DNA of 11,972 nt from CAZUMH01 sp964621645 (GCA_964621645.1 CAZUMH010000102.1:1-11972), one strand, 5' to 3'; shown: positions 1 through 8,552, counted from the stretch's first letter. Numbers and translations: made by a program. The notes: generated by a model from the letters alone, not told the origin.

Positions 1-848
1 TCGACTGCTATAAACAGTGCCGGAGAAATCTGCAGCAGCGTGTCGGTAAAATCGCGTTCCCGCTGCAGATCTTCCATGATTTTCTTTTGTCTGCTGATAT
101 CGCTGAAAACCAGTACAGCCCCCATAATCCCTGTTTGGGCATCCCCTATGGGGGCGAGTGAATACTTGATCGCAAAATGATAATTATCCCGGGAGCGGAG
201 GATCACCTCTTTATGCCTCGATATAATCTCTCCCTTTTTTAGAACGTTTGATAACGGAATAAGCTGCTCGATGCCTGCCTCCGCAGATATAACGGTAAAA
301 ACGTCCGCTAACGGCTGTTTTTCACTTTCCTCCTGCCGGATTCCAGTCATTTTCTCGGCGGCAAGATTCATGAAAATGACGCTGCCTTCCTGATCCGTGG
401 CAATGACACCGTCACCCAGGCTTCGGAGTGTCGTCGAGAACCAGAGCTCCCGTTCCTGCAGTTTTCGGTACATGTGATACCGATACAGCGCGATTTCGAT
501 TGCACTCTGCAGATCACGCTCGCTGAATGGTTTGACAACATATCCAAATGGTTCGGTAATTTTGGCTTTCGCCAGGGTTGATTCATCAGCGTAGGCGGTG
601 AGGAATATTACCGGGATCCCAAATCGTCTTCTGATTTCTTCACTCACGGCGATCCCGTCCATATCGCCGTTGATGACAATATCCATCAGCACAACATCGG
701 GATTCTGTTTTTCGAGTACTGACAGCGCCTCCTTCCCGGTGGAAGCAATGCCGCATACGGAATAGTTCATTTCTGTCAGAGAGGTTTCGATGTCCTCTGC
801 CACAATTCGTTCGTCTTCCACGATGAGTATGCTGGTAGGATTTCCCAT
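1..848 (-). CDS. Response regulator receiver-PAS signalling protein (partial, C-terminus outside window)
   Basis: About 282 residues are visible and the frame is open to the left edge. Residues 1-120 are a CheY-like receiver: acidic pocket E11-D12, phospho-acceptor D56 in VVLMDIV, T84 and K106 in the YVVKPF motif. The form with NGDMDGI just after the acceptor and TEPFGYVVKPF is common in receivers joined to PAS or output enzymes. A PAS domain follows (roughly 135-260; GVIATDQEGSVIFMN up to the PAC-like end FSDISRQKK). A second PAS seems to begin at LLQISPALFIAVD as the sequence leaves the window. The ATG at 846-848 has AAGGA at 857-861, 8 bases upstream. The missing C-terminus decides its output (histidine kinase, GGDEF, phosphatase or other), so the role beyond phospho-signalling is unknown. 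It is on the same strand as the large kinase at 3483-7301, a possible but unproven partner. Confidence 0.88.
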   Translation of the reverse strand, partial: MGNPTSILIVEDERIVAEDIETSLTEMNYSVCGIASTGKEALSVLEKQNPDVVLMDIVINGDMDGIAVSEEIRRRFGIPVIFLTAYADESTLAKAKITEPFGYVVKPFSERDLQSAIEIALYRYHMYRKLQERELWFSTTLRSLGDGVIATDQEGSVIFMNLAAEKMTGIRQEESEKQPLADVFTVISAEAGIEQLIPLSNVLKKGEIISRHKEVILRSRDNYHFAIKYSLAPIGDAQTGIMGAVLVFSDISRQKKIMEDLQRERDFTDTLLQISPALFIAV

Positions 849-1068
849 TATAGCAATCCTTCTCTCTTCGGCTATACCACAATGAAGAGATACATGAGGA
901 TAAGTCCCCGCTCTTTCAATTCCTCAGGTGTTGGATGCGTTAAGATATTGTGGAAAGTAGTGTTTAAATATAGAAAATGGCCTGAGGTAAATCAAGCTGT
1001 TTATCATCCTTCCCTGATCGCTCCGAGACGGTAAACCGGAGGGTGACATTTCCGAACAGAAGGGATTA
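849..1068. other. Intergenic region between regulator and sugar permease
   Basis: Both neighbouring genes are on the minus strand, so this stretch should hold the regulator's promoter and the end of the permease transcript. CTCCG (1021-1025) pairs with CGGAG (1037-1041) around a short CGGTAAACCG palindrome. This is a possible weak terminator, but there is no T-run after it on the minus strand. I found no convincing -35/-10 pair and no gene. Confidence 0.4.
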
Positions 1069-2376
1069 TCATCCCTCTGGAACCGCGTCTTTTCTGCTGG
1101 CTACCGCTCCATAGTAAAAAATGATCAGAAAACAAACCAGGGGAACCGAATAGGCCAAATGAATGCTTCCGCTAAAATCGGAGACAAACCCCTGTATCTG
1201 AGTAATGACCGCCCCTCCCAGTATGGCCATGATCAGACCCGAGCCGGCCAGTTTGGTGTCATCTCCCAGACCCCGTACCGCCAGGCCGAAGATGGTCGGA
1301 AACATTAGTGACATGCAGCCAGATATCGCCACCAGAGCGTAGACACCGGGAATACCTCCACTGACGATGACCAGCAGGGAAAGTCCCACGGCCAGCAACG
1401 CCAGGGCCGCCAGCAGATTTGCCGGTTTGATGTACCGCATGAGCCAGGTGCAGATAAATCGTGAAACTGTAAAGAGGACCAGGGCGGCGATGTAGTAGGA
1501 AGAGGCCTCGGCTTCTCTGACCGCCAGCTCCTGCATGACGTAACGGATGGTAAAGGACCAGACGCCGATCTGAGCCCCCACATAAAAAAATTGAGCCACC
1601 ACACCCCAGATATAGTGCCGGTTTCGCACCAGCCGTCTGAAAGTCGGTACCAGGTTTAACGTACCGCTGGTATCAGAGGCTTTTGGCATGGAACGGTTCA
1701 CCGCTATTAAGAGCCAGGTAACAACAAGGATCAGACCAACAGCGACGTAGGTGTAGGTCACGGCATTGAGCTCGCGGTTCTGGATCTGCCGCAGAGCCTC
1801 CTGGCCCATTGCCGCCCGCTCTTCCGCCCCGGCGGCATTTAAATGGGATAGGATGAAGAACTTGCTGAGCATCACTCCCAGAATGGATCCGACCGGATTA
1901 AAGGACTGAGCCAGATTGAGCCGGCGCGTTCCCGTTTCCTCCGGCCCCATGGAATAGATATAGGGATTTGAAGCGGTCTCAAGTATGGAAAGACCGCCTG
2001 AGAGAATCCAGAGAGCTGCCAGAAAATAGGGGTACTCGGCCGTGAGCTTGGCCGGATAAAAAAGGATTGCTCCGGCGCAGTAGAGTCCCAACCCCAGAAG
2101 GACTCCGGATTTGTAGGTGTATTTCTTTATAAAGATGGCGGCCGGCAGAGCCAACAGACCATACCCGGCGCCGTAGAACACTACCTGGATAAGGGCTGTC
2201 TGGGAATCGGACATGCTCATGATCCGCTTGAAGGCGGCCAGCAGGGTGTCGGTCATGTTGTTGGCCAGACCCCACCAGGCGAAGAGGCTGGTCAAGAGTA
2301 TGAAGGGCCAGAGCAGATCCCGGGGCACCAGCGGTAGCGATGCATCCGCTTTGGATTCTGGATTCGTTTTCGGCAT
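1069..2376 (-). CDS. fucP: FucP-type sugar:H+ symporter (MFS, FHS family)
   Basis: Inner-membrane major facilitator of 435 residues, the usual length for E. coli FucP. Similarity to FucP runs end to end: the first helix with WGLANNMTD, LIQVVFYGAGY, YKSGVLLGLGLY, ILETASNPY, RRLNLAQSFNPVGS, VAQFFYVGAQIGVWS, FPTIFGLAVRGLGDDTK and ILGGAVITQIQGFVSD. D43 and E133 match the two acidic residues known to couple protons to sugar in FucP (D46 and E135). About twelve hydrophobic segments are visible. The start at 2374-2376 is preferred over an in-frame ATG at 2520 because GGAGGA (2383-2388) lies 7 bases upstream and the family N-terminus fits. Substrate could be L-fucose, but relatives take galactose or glucose, and no fucose catabolic genes are in view. 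It is divergent from the HAD gene across a spacer with an operator-like repeat. Confidence 0.9.
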   Translation of the reverse strand: MPKTNPESKADASLPLVPRDLLWPFILLTSLFAWWGLANNMTDTLLAAFKRIMSMSDSQTALIQVVFYGAGYGLLALPAAIFIKKYTYKSGVLLGLGLYCAGAILFYPAKLTAEYPYFLAALWILSGGLSILETASNPYIYSMGPEETGTRRLNLAQSFNPVGSILGVMLSKFFILSHLNAAGAEERAAMGQEALRQIQNRELNAVTYTYVAVGLILVVTWLLIAVNRSMPKASDTSGTLNLVPTFRRLVRNRHYIWGVVAQFFYVGAQIGVWSFTIRYVMQELAVREAEASSYYIAALVLFTVSRFICTWLMRYIKPANLLAALALLAVGLSLLVIVSGGIPGVYALVAISGCMSLMFPTIFGLAVRGLGDDTKLAGSGLIMAILGGAVITQIQGFVSDFSGSIHLAYSVPLVCFLIIFYYGAVASRKDAVPEG

Positions 2377-2434
2377 GAAGATTCCTCCGCTTCGAGCATT
2401 TTCTGTAAAAAAGGAAGAACCGCTTTGGCTAATA

Positions 2435-2440
2435 ATTGTA
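2435..2440 (-). promoter_or_regulatory. Candidate -10 box for the fucP-like gene
   Basis: On the minus strand this reads TACAAT, one base from the -10 consensus, about 60 bases upstream of the permease start. No good -35 box sits 16-18 bases further upstream. That position overlaps the first half-site of the neighbouring inverted repeat, as expected for a promoter that needs an activator or is blocked by a repressor. Inference from sequence only. Confidence 0.35.
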
Positions 2441-2452
2441 TGTAATCTTGGA

Positions 2453-2498
2453 TTTTTGTACCGGAGATTAAGGTACAAAAAGCACACTTCAGGTACAA
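2453..2498. promoter_or_regulatory. Operator-like inverted plus direct repeat between fucP and HAD genes
   Basis: TTTTTGTACC (2453-2462) and GGTACAAAAA (2472-2481) form a perfect 10-base inverted repeat with a 9-base spacer. A third half-site, AGGTACAA (2491-2498), repeats the one at 2471-2478 in direct orientation exactly 20 bases on, about two helical turns. If the -10 box at 2435-2440 is right, the sites span roughly -25 to -70 of the permease promoter. That suits an activator such as an AraC-type protein, or a repressor covering the -35 region. The regulator is not in the window. Confidence 0.55.
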
Positions 2499-2590
2499 GG
2501 TTTTTATCGCCGGCGGACAAGAAAAGATGAGAGGATTTCGATCCGTAACGTCGTTAAAAACTATTCAGGCCCGGATCTTGAAGAAACCGT

Positions 2591-2618
2591 TTGAACCAAT
2601 CTCTGATTTTCGTATCTT
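2591..2618 (+). promoter_or_regulatory. Possible sigma70 promoter for the HAD hydrolase gene
   Basis: TTGAAC (2591-2596) and TATCTT (2613-2618) are separated by 16 bases and lie shortly before AGGAG at 2637-2641 and the ATG at 2647. Each hexamer matches consensus at four positions, so this is a weak candidate. Confidence 0.3.
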
Positions 2619-2646
2619 TATTCTGATCCCCGAAACAGGAGCAATC

Positions 2647-3405
2647 ATGGCCGTTTTGGAGCAGAAATTTCTCGCCCTGGACTTTGACGGCGTTATCGTC
2701 GACAGTGTCGGCGAGTGTATGGTGACCAGTTTCAACGCCTATGCCGGATTCTCGGGCAGCGGCCGCAGGATTCAATCACCGGAGGATTTGGATAAATCCT
2801 CAACCGCCGCTTTCAAGAGAATGAGGAATTTCATCCGCTTCGGAAAGGATTTTCTCTTCATCTGGTTGGCAATATCACGGCATCTGGATATCTCCAGCCA
2901 GACTGAATTCGACACCTTCCTTGAAACAGAAAAACGCCTCGATTCTGTCTTCTTCGATTTATTTTACAGGGAAAGGGACAGGTCCATACAATCACAGCCG
3001 GATCGGTGGACCGCGCTGACTCCCCTTTATCGGGGAGTGCAGCCCCTGCTGCAAACATGGGCCGCCCGGGACCACTTCGCGGTCATATCAACCAGGAAAA
3101 AAGGTTATATTCGGAGGATTCTTGACTTCAACGGCTGCTCCCTGCCGGAGAACCGGATCCATTTCGCAACCCCGGAAAGGTCGAAAGAAGCCATTGTTGC
3201 CGGGATGTTAACAAAATACCGGCTGGCTCCAAAACAGTTTCATTTTGTTGATGATCAGGTGGACACCCTGATAAAGGTGAGGGGGACAGAGGTGCGGGTC
3301 TACCTGGCGGAATGGGGATATTGCGATGAGAATCAGCTGGTTCGCAGTGGCAGGGAGGGGATCCCGATTCTGAGTTTGGAACAGTTCCTGCTGAAATTCG
3401 GCTGA
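2647..3405 (+). CDS. HAD-superfamily hydrolase (phosphatase-like)
   Basis: Cytoplasmic protein of 252 residues with the full set of HAD motifs. Motif I is LDFDGVIVDS with nucleophile D12 and general acid D14, motif II is the Ser of VISTR (S148), motif III is a Lys in ERSKEAIV (K180), and motif IV is FVDDQVD (D202, D203). The approximately 130 residues between motifs I and II are helical and charged, and should form a C1-type cap that sets substrate choice. Phosphoglycolate phosphatase-like enzymes share this layout, but nothing here identifies a substrate. An ATG at 2527 is in frame, but the start at 2647 is preferred: AGGAG (2637-2641) lies 5 bases upstream and the HAD core begins at once. 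It is divergent from the permease and may share its control; if so, a sugar phosphate substrate would be a natural guess. It converges on the kinase, 77 bases apart. Confidence 0.85.
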   Translation: MAVLEQKFLALDFDGVIVDSVGECMVTSFNAYAGFSGSGRRIQSPEDLDKSSTAAFKRMRNFIRFGKDFLFIWLAISRHLDISSQTEFDTFLETEKRLDSVFFDLFYRERDRSIQSQPDRWTALTPLYRGVQPLLQTWAARDHFAVISTRKKGYIRRILDFNGCSLPENRIHFATPERSKEAIVAGMLTKYRLAPKQFHFVDDQVDTLIKVRGTEVRVYLAEWGYCDENQLVRSGREGIPILSLEQFLLKFG

Positions 3406-3482
3406 CTCGCATCGTTCCCAGCATGAGTGCGGCCGGGCGCAGGCCAGGCCATGAAAGCGCTGCTCTGCAGGAATAGATAATT

Positions 3483-6400
3483 TTATATCCTCGTTTTGTA
3501 CTGTTCATCTTCAAACGTAAAACGACAATGCAGTCCGTTCCGGCTTTTAAAACTGACTTTCCCGTCCAGCTGGCTTTCTATCAAGCCAATTACTGTCTGC
3601 AGCCCTAAGTTGATGTCTTTCTTCAGGTCGAAATTCTTTGGTAATCCGATACCGTTATCCTTTATTTCAATGGTAATTAATCCCTTTGGATCAGCATCAA
3701 GTGTGACTTCAATTTTACCTTTTCTATCGTCAGGGAAAGCATGCTTAACAGAATTTGTAAACAGTTCATTGATGATAACCCCTACTGGTATCGCTGAGTC
3801 TATCAGGACATCGATCTCCTTAAGATCGGCTTTAATGGAGATATTGTCCAATATTCCATAATAGCTGGTTTTAATCAAAGAAAGCAGGCTTTCAATATAC
3901 TCCTTCAAATTGATATGCGATAAATCCTTTGATTCATAGAGCTTTTGATGAACCAGGGCCATTCCCATTATTTTATTTTCGATCTCCTTGAACGCTTCTC
4001 CAAGCCACTCATTTTCGCTGGAACGGGCTTTGAGGCGCAGCATGGATGAAATCACCTGCATGTTGTTCTTGGTGCGGTGATACAGTTCCTTCAATAGAAG
4101 TTCCTTCTCCTTCAGATTCTTCTCGATCTCCATTTCCGTCTGTTTACGCTCGGTGATATCTCGACAACTTCCATAAATCAGTCCGTTGGGCAGCACCACA
4201 CTGTTCAGTTCGACAGGAACAGTAGTGCCGTCTTTTCTCTGAAGGTGGATTTCCAAAAGCATCGCTCCGTTTTCAACCAGCTGCTTGAAACGTTCAGTAC
4301 TTTCCGTAATCTTTTCAGGTATTACAACATCGGGAATCCCCATCTTCAACAGCTCTTTCTGAGAGTACCCGAGAAGCTCCGACGCTTTTTTATTTACATA
4401 GACATAGCGAGCATCCCGATCCGTGATAAAAATAGGGTCAGCGGAGCACTCGCTGATGGTACGGAACCGTTCTTCACTTTCCCGCAATGATGTTTCTGCC
4501 CGCTTCTGTTCGGTGATATCCGTTCCCGAGCTCAAGTGTCCGGTGACATTTCCTTCATCATCCATCAGCGGGACATGCTGCCAGGCAATCAGTCTCTTTG
4601 CACCGCTCTTTGTCAGTACTAGGTTTTCCTTATAGGTACGCCCCTTATTATCACCTGCCAGTATCGCGTCATGCACAGCTAAAGTTTCTTCACTTGTTTC
4701 AGGCGGCAAAAAATTATCGAACCAGTTTCTGCCGATAATCTCTTCAGCTGAATAGCCCAGGATATCGCACCCCATGCGGTTGATCAGCTGTACTGTTCCG
4801 GTACTGTCGATTGCGATAATAATCACTCTGGCAATATCAAGATACATCTGAGCCCGGTCCCGCTCGATCCGGATCTGTTCTTCAGCCTGTTTCAGCTGGG
4901 TAATATCAACATGGGATCCAACCAGGCGCACAACCTTGCCGTCAACGTCTCGCAATACCGCGGCGTGCGCTACGATCCAGCGCCAGGAACCGTCCTTGTG
5001 GCGGCAGCGGAAGTCAACCCGGCAGTCGTCGGACTTGCCCGCAATTAATCTTTCTATCACCTTCATGACATCCGGCAGATCTTCCGGGTGAACCCGGCTC
5101 CGCCATTCTTCGAAGTTATCCGATATTTCTTCTTCCCTGTATCCGATCTGCGCTTTCCATTCGGGAGAATAGTACACCCTGTTGCCGGGCAGATCCCAAT
5201 CCCAGAGTCCGACATTGCCGCCGCGCACGGTCTCCTGAAAACGAAGGTTGGTTTCTTCCAGCGTATCCCTGATTTTTTTCTGCTCCGTGATATCCTGGAA
5301 GGTGCCGTACAGGCGGACACATTTCCCATCCTCGAATACCGCTTTCCCCCGCGTATGAGTCCAGAGCCCGCGGCCCTTTGCCGTGACAAAGGGAACCTCC
5401 ATATCGTAGGGTATCCCTTCCTCCCGGGCCCGCCGGATGGCTTCGGTGAGTTCTTTCCGCGCATCGGGGAAAAAGCCGATGGCCTCCTCCAGCGTGGGCA
5501 CATAGTCCTCGGGAACTTCATGGGTAAGCCTGGTTCCGTGGGTATAGGTTACCGTATCCGTTTCCATATCAATCTCCCAGCCGCCCACCTGGGCCATCTC
5601 GCTCGTCTCTTTTAAAAGTTCCTGGGCTCGCGACAGCTGCTCTTCCGCCTGTTTCCTCTCGGTGATATCATGCACGGAACCGACAAGATTTATACAGTTC
5701 CCATCCTTGTCAAAAACAGGAGCCATGTTTACAATGCCCGTCTTCGCTCCGGAGGGATACCGGGACGTCTCCTCCCATCGTAGAACCCCTTTCTCATGTA
5801 TTGCCTTCAGGTAGTTTCCCCGGACCATCCCGATCGAAGACTCCGGGATCACTTCCTCAATCAGTCTGCCTTCAACAAGCTCCCGGCGTAATCCCGTCGC
5901 CTCCAGGAAGGCCTGGTTGACCGACTTGAACCTGAACTGATTATCCGGTTCTACATCGATCACATACAGGGCCTCTGCGACAGAAGAATATATTAATGAT
6001 AACTGCCGTTCACGTTCTTTCAGTTCCTGTTCAGCTTTCTTCTGCTCACTGATATCCAAATAGGTGATCAGTACTCCAAATTTTTCCAGTGGGATCGGTA
6101 TTGCCGATACACTGATCCAGGTAATCTCATTATTATTTTTTACAAGACCCATTTGCACATTTTCTATCAAGCGGTTTTCTTTCATCGCCCGAACACTGGC
6201 ATATTCATCCGGCGGCAACTGTGTCCCATCAGGACGTATAACGTTCCATTTATAATCCTCAATGTGCCGATTTTTTTGTTCCTTTTCGGATAAACCAAGT
6301 ATTTCTTCAGCAATCCGATTGCTTTCCACAATCTTTCCGTCTACATCCGCGAGAGTAACCCCCATGGGGTAAATGGAAAAAAGAGTCTTGTATTTTGTCA

Positions 6401-7301
6401 GTAATTCCAGCTTCTGCCTCTCGGCTCGCTGTTTTTCCTCCTCCACTTCAATGGCGTACAGTGCGTAGGCTATATCACCGACAAGTTCCTTGAAAAGCGT
6501 TTGTTCTTCTTTGTCATAGGCCATGCCAACAGGGAGAGTAACAACCAGAACTCCGAAATCATGGTCATTATACCGTAAAGCTCCGGCTAATGCGGCATTT
6601 TTCCGGTAGAGACGAGCGAGTTTACACCCATGGCATTTCCTAATGTGATTGTGCTTGGCCAGAATTCCTGTTTCAGCTGCCAGGGCATCTTTGTAGCACG
6701 AGGGCCATTTACCCCCTGTCACCTGTTCCTTAAACGCTTTGAAAGCATTACCGATTCCTGATTCTGCAATAGTCTCGAAACGTCCCTCTCTGTCATGCAA
6801 GGCTCCCCAGGCCGAATAATACCCGCGCGTGCTTACCAGAATTTCACAGGACTTTTTCACCAACTCGTCCCGATCCTTTTCGCGGGTAATCAGCTGGTTG
6901 ACAATCCGGAGGGCGTAAAGAACGGCATTAAGGTGGCTGACCTTTCCCTCAATCTGCTTGTGTTCCGTAAGATCCCGGACGCACACACGAATGGCCGGCG
7001 TGCCGTTCCAATTCGTTTTTCTGGCCCAGAACTCCACGGTAAGAGCGGAACCATCGGGTTTGACCAGATCGACTTCACTCGGTTTTTCCTCACCGGTATC
7101 GGGAAAATTGAACTTTTCCCCTTTCAGCCGGCCTTTTTCATTACCCAGGATCGATTCTGCCGCCGGATTCGCGAACAAAACAACCCCTTTTTCATCAGTG
7201 ACCAGGATTCCTTCGGCACTGTCCATGATCACGTTTCGCAGATTCGCTTCACGCTCCGCCAATGCCGCTATTGATTCATTCCTGTTGTTATTATCTTCCA
7301 T
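3483..7301 (-). CDS. Multi-PAS/GAF cytoplasmic sensor histidine kinase (HisKA_2 type)
   Basis: Protein of 1272 residues without a signal peptide or membrane segments, so probably a soluble sensor. Order: PAS1 (about 15-116), a GAF-like domain (about 125-285), six more PAS domains (about 300-422, 435-551, 560-676, 685-805, 815-934, 942-1054), then kinase core. Every PAS ends in a PAC motif of the DITERKQ type, the last at 1047-1054. The dimerisation helix has ELYHRTKNNMQ with phospho-acceptor H1075, the HisKA_2 pattern. The ATPase domain has an N box (NELFTNSVKHAF, from 1178), a G1 box (KDNGIGLP, D1215) and a G2-like LGLQTV near 1232. The GAF region holds C202, C223 and C226 with nearby His residues, a possible metal site. 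The ATG has AAGGAG 12 bases upstream (7314-7319), rather far. No cognate regulator is adjacent; the receiver protein at 1-848 is the only candidate here. Ligands are not predictable. Confidence 0.93.
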   Translation of the reverse strand: MEDNNNRNESIAALAEREANLRNVIMDSAEGILVTDEKGVVLFANPAAESILGNEKGRLKGEKFNFPDTGEEKPSEVDLVKPDGSALTVEFWARKTNWNGTPAIRVCVRDLTEHKQIEGKVSHLNAVLYALRIVNQLITREKDRDELVKKSCEILVSTRGYYSAWGALHDREGRFETIAESGIGNAFKAFKEQVTGGKWPSCYKDALAAETGILAKHNHIRKCHGCKLARLYRKNAALAGALRYNDHDFGVLVVTLPVGMAYDKEEQTLFKELVGDIAYALYAIEVEEEKQRAERQKLELLTKYKTLFSIYPMGVTLADVDGKIVESNRIAEEILGLSEKEQKNRHIEDYKWNVIRPDGTQLPPDEYASVRAMKENRLIENVQMGLVKNNNEITWISVSAIPIPLEKFGVLITYLDISEQKKAEQELKERERQLSLIYSSVAEALYVIDVEPDNQFRFKSVNQAFLEATGLRRELVEGRLIEEVIPESSIGMVRGNYLKAIHEKGVLRWEETSRYPSGAKTGIVNMAPVFDKDGNCINLVGSVHDITERKQAEEQLSRAQELLKETSEMAQVGGWEIDMETDTVTYTHGTRLTHEVPEDYVPTLEEAIGFFPDARKELTEAIRRAREEGIPYDMEVPFVTAKGRGLWTHTRGKAVFEDGKCVRLYGTFQDITEQKKIRDTLEETNLRFQETVRGGNVGLWDWDLPGNRVYYSPEWKAQIGYREEEISDNFEEWRSRVHPEDLPDVMKVIERLIAGKSDDCRVDFRCRHKDGSWRWIVAHAAVLRDVDGKVVRLVGSHVDITQLKQAEEQIRIERDRAQMYLDIARVIIIAIDSTGTVQLINRMGCDILGYSAEEIIGRNWFDNFLPPETSEETLAVHDAILAGDNKGRTYKENLVLTKSGAKRLIAWQHVPLMDDEGNVTGHLSSGTDITEQKRAETSLRESEERFRTISECSADPIFITDRDARYVYVNKKASELLGYSQKELLKMGIPDVVIPEKITESTERFKQLVENGAMLLEIHLQRKDGTTVPVELNSVVLPNGLIYGSCRDITERKQTEMEIEKNLKEKELLLKELYHRTKNNMQVISSMLRLKARSSENEWLGEAFKEIENKIMGMALVHQKLYESKDLSHINLKEYIESLLSLIKTSYYGILDNISIKADLKEIDVLIDSAIPVGVIINELFTNSVKHAFPDDRKGKIEVTLDADPKGLITIEIKDNGIGLPKNFDLKKDINLGLQTVIGLIESQLDGKVSFKSRNGLHCRFTFEDEQYKTRI

Positions 7302-7942
7302 AGTATATCGGGACTCCTTACCCGCAATTCATCCGGATTTCATGATCACCCGGTAAAATATTTCCATAATCAGACCTGATCCTGGTCGAAAAAAGATGCG
7401 GATCTTTGAAATCCAGTATCGTTTTAATGCAGGTATTCATCTAATATTCGGATTTCCATATGGCTCCAATGATCTCACTAGCAACGACACATAAAAATGC
7501 TCGTCGAATTGTCACCTTATATAATTTCTTATTGCTTAAGGAATGAGTATAATGGTGATGAACCTTGATGGATTTGTCGCAGGAAGAATTGTTAATGTAG
7601 TGGAATGTCGCCTTATGATTGCCGCCCAGAGGATATTTTGGTTCACACTGACATTTTAACTTATTTTTGATGTGTGGTCTCTCCCCTACAAGATAGCATA
7701 TTTCCTCGGGGGGGGACGCTAAAAACGCAAATTACCGATATATTTTTGCTATCAACTAATATATAAACAATTAAAACGACAAAATCAAGCGTAAACATTT
7801 TTGATTTCGAGACATAGACTCAAATCTCCCGCATTATTTTATTGAACGGGGCGTTTCACGAAATACAAAGATACAGGAATAATAATGACGAAGGTGATGA
7901 ACACCTTCGCCAGCTGAAATGGAAAAATTGTCCCGGGTATGA
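7302..7942. other. Long gene-free stretch upstream of the kinase
   Basis: About 640 bases that should contain the kinase promoter and the end of the lipoprotein transcript. I see no convincing protein gene; the longest plausible start is a 38-codon frame at 7543-7659 with poor support. A run of eight G at 7708-7715 and a TATAAT at 7520-7525 without a matching -35 box are the only local motifs, apart from the hairpin at 7889-7909. Confidence 0.4.
7883..7909 (-). terminator. Probable terminator of the lipoprotein gene
   Basis: CGAAGGTG (7889-7896) and CACCTTCG (7902-7909) form a perfect 8-base stem with a 5-base loop, 33 bases past the lipoprotein stop codon. In the minus direction the stem is followed by a T-rich but interrupted tract (TCATTATTATT). 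Position and shape fit a rho-independent terminator of moderate strength. Confidence 0.65.
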
Positions 7943-8413
7943 TTATTTCTCGGCCCAGTTTCTCAATTCACGTTTAATTTTTTCTTCAACTTTCCTGCCG
8001 ATTTCTTCCCAATCCATATCTTTCTTCTCAGTTTCATCTAGCCATTTCTGAATACCCGTCCTTACCTTTTCTTCTACTTTTTTCCCGATCTCGTCCCATT
8101 CCTTTTTCTTTTGACTTTTAGTCGATTTCAGTTTTTTAGCGGGATGCCAAAGCCCTCCGTGTCCAAGACTGATTATCACACCCAGTACAAACCCAAAATT
8201 ATACCAGCCTCCACTGTTATGTACTTCATAGATGGTGACCTTATCCGTAAAAAGACTGATGATGAATGCGATGATGATAATCAGTCCATGCCACAAACCG
8301 GCCCAAAATCCAGCGGGCTTTACGAGATACATTTCATTATTTGCCGCACAGCTGACAAGCAGTACAGCAACCAGTGCCAATACTGCCGGAACTAAGATTC
8401 TTTTTGCTTTCAT
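7943..8413 (-). CDS. Small predicted lipoprotein with hydrophobic core and repeated charged helices
   Basis: Protein of 156 residues. Residues 1-22 form a lipoprotein signal with Cys22 in LLVSC. Two hydrophobic segments follow (about 36-56 and 70-88, the latter in GGWYNFGFVLGVIISLGHGG), then a Lys-rich linker and a highly charged C-terminus. The C-terminus contains two related 20-residue helical units at 105-124 and 134-153, each built on W-x-E-I-G-x-K-V-E-E-K and ending in Trp. The KPAGFWAGLWHG stretch resembles conserved hypothetical lipoproteins that I recall from several environmental bacteria; no function is known to me. An in-frame ATG at 8428 lacks a ribosome site, whereas the start at 8413 has GAGGG 8 bases upstream and begins the signal peptide correctly. 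It appears to be transcribed alone. It could sit in the inner or outer membrane, with the charged tail possibly mediating self-association. Confidence 0.8.
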   Translation of the reverse strand: MKAKRILVPAVLALVAVLLVSCAANNEMYLVKPAGFWAGLWHGLIIIIAFIISLFTDKVTIYEVHNSGGWYNFGFVLGVIISLGHGGLWHPAKKLKSTKSQKKKEWDEIGKKVEEKVRTGIQKWLDETEKKDMDWEEIGRKVEEKIKRELRNWAEK

Positions 8414-8552
8414 TATTAATTCCCTCATGTTTTTTTACGCTGAATAATCAGAAATGATAATATAAATATAGACCGGGATACACCGAATAGCAAGCAATTA
8501 ATGGTCAATACCGATAGAAACGCAATAGAGGGAGGGGTGATGAGCGGGCTGC

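Noticed and set aside
2213..2530. 105-codon plus-strand frame over the start of the permease gene
   Set aside because: Antisense to well-conserved FucP sequence and its product resembles nothing; it also crosses the operator-like repeat.
3406..3482. Bidirectional terminator between the HAD and kinase genes
   Set aside because: GGCC-rich pairing can be drawn, but the stem is short and no T-run follows on either strand.
5088..5615. 175-codon frame on the plus strand
   Set aside because: Lies entirely antisense to PAS-coding sequence of the kinase, has no recognisable domain and reflects codon bias of the real gene.
7543..7659. 38-codon frame in the long intergenic region
   Set aside because: AAGGA directly abuts the first ATG, a later ATG would be better spaced, no conserved pattern is visible, and there is no terminator. 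Not enough to call a gene.
7708..7715. Run of eight G residues as a phase-variation tract
   Set aside because: Not inside a reading frame and not within a plausible promoter spacer; a single homopolymer is weak evidence and may also be a sequencing artefact.
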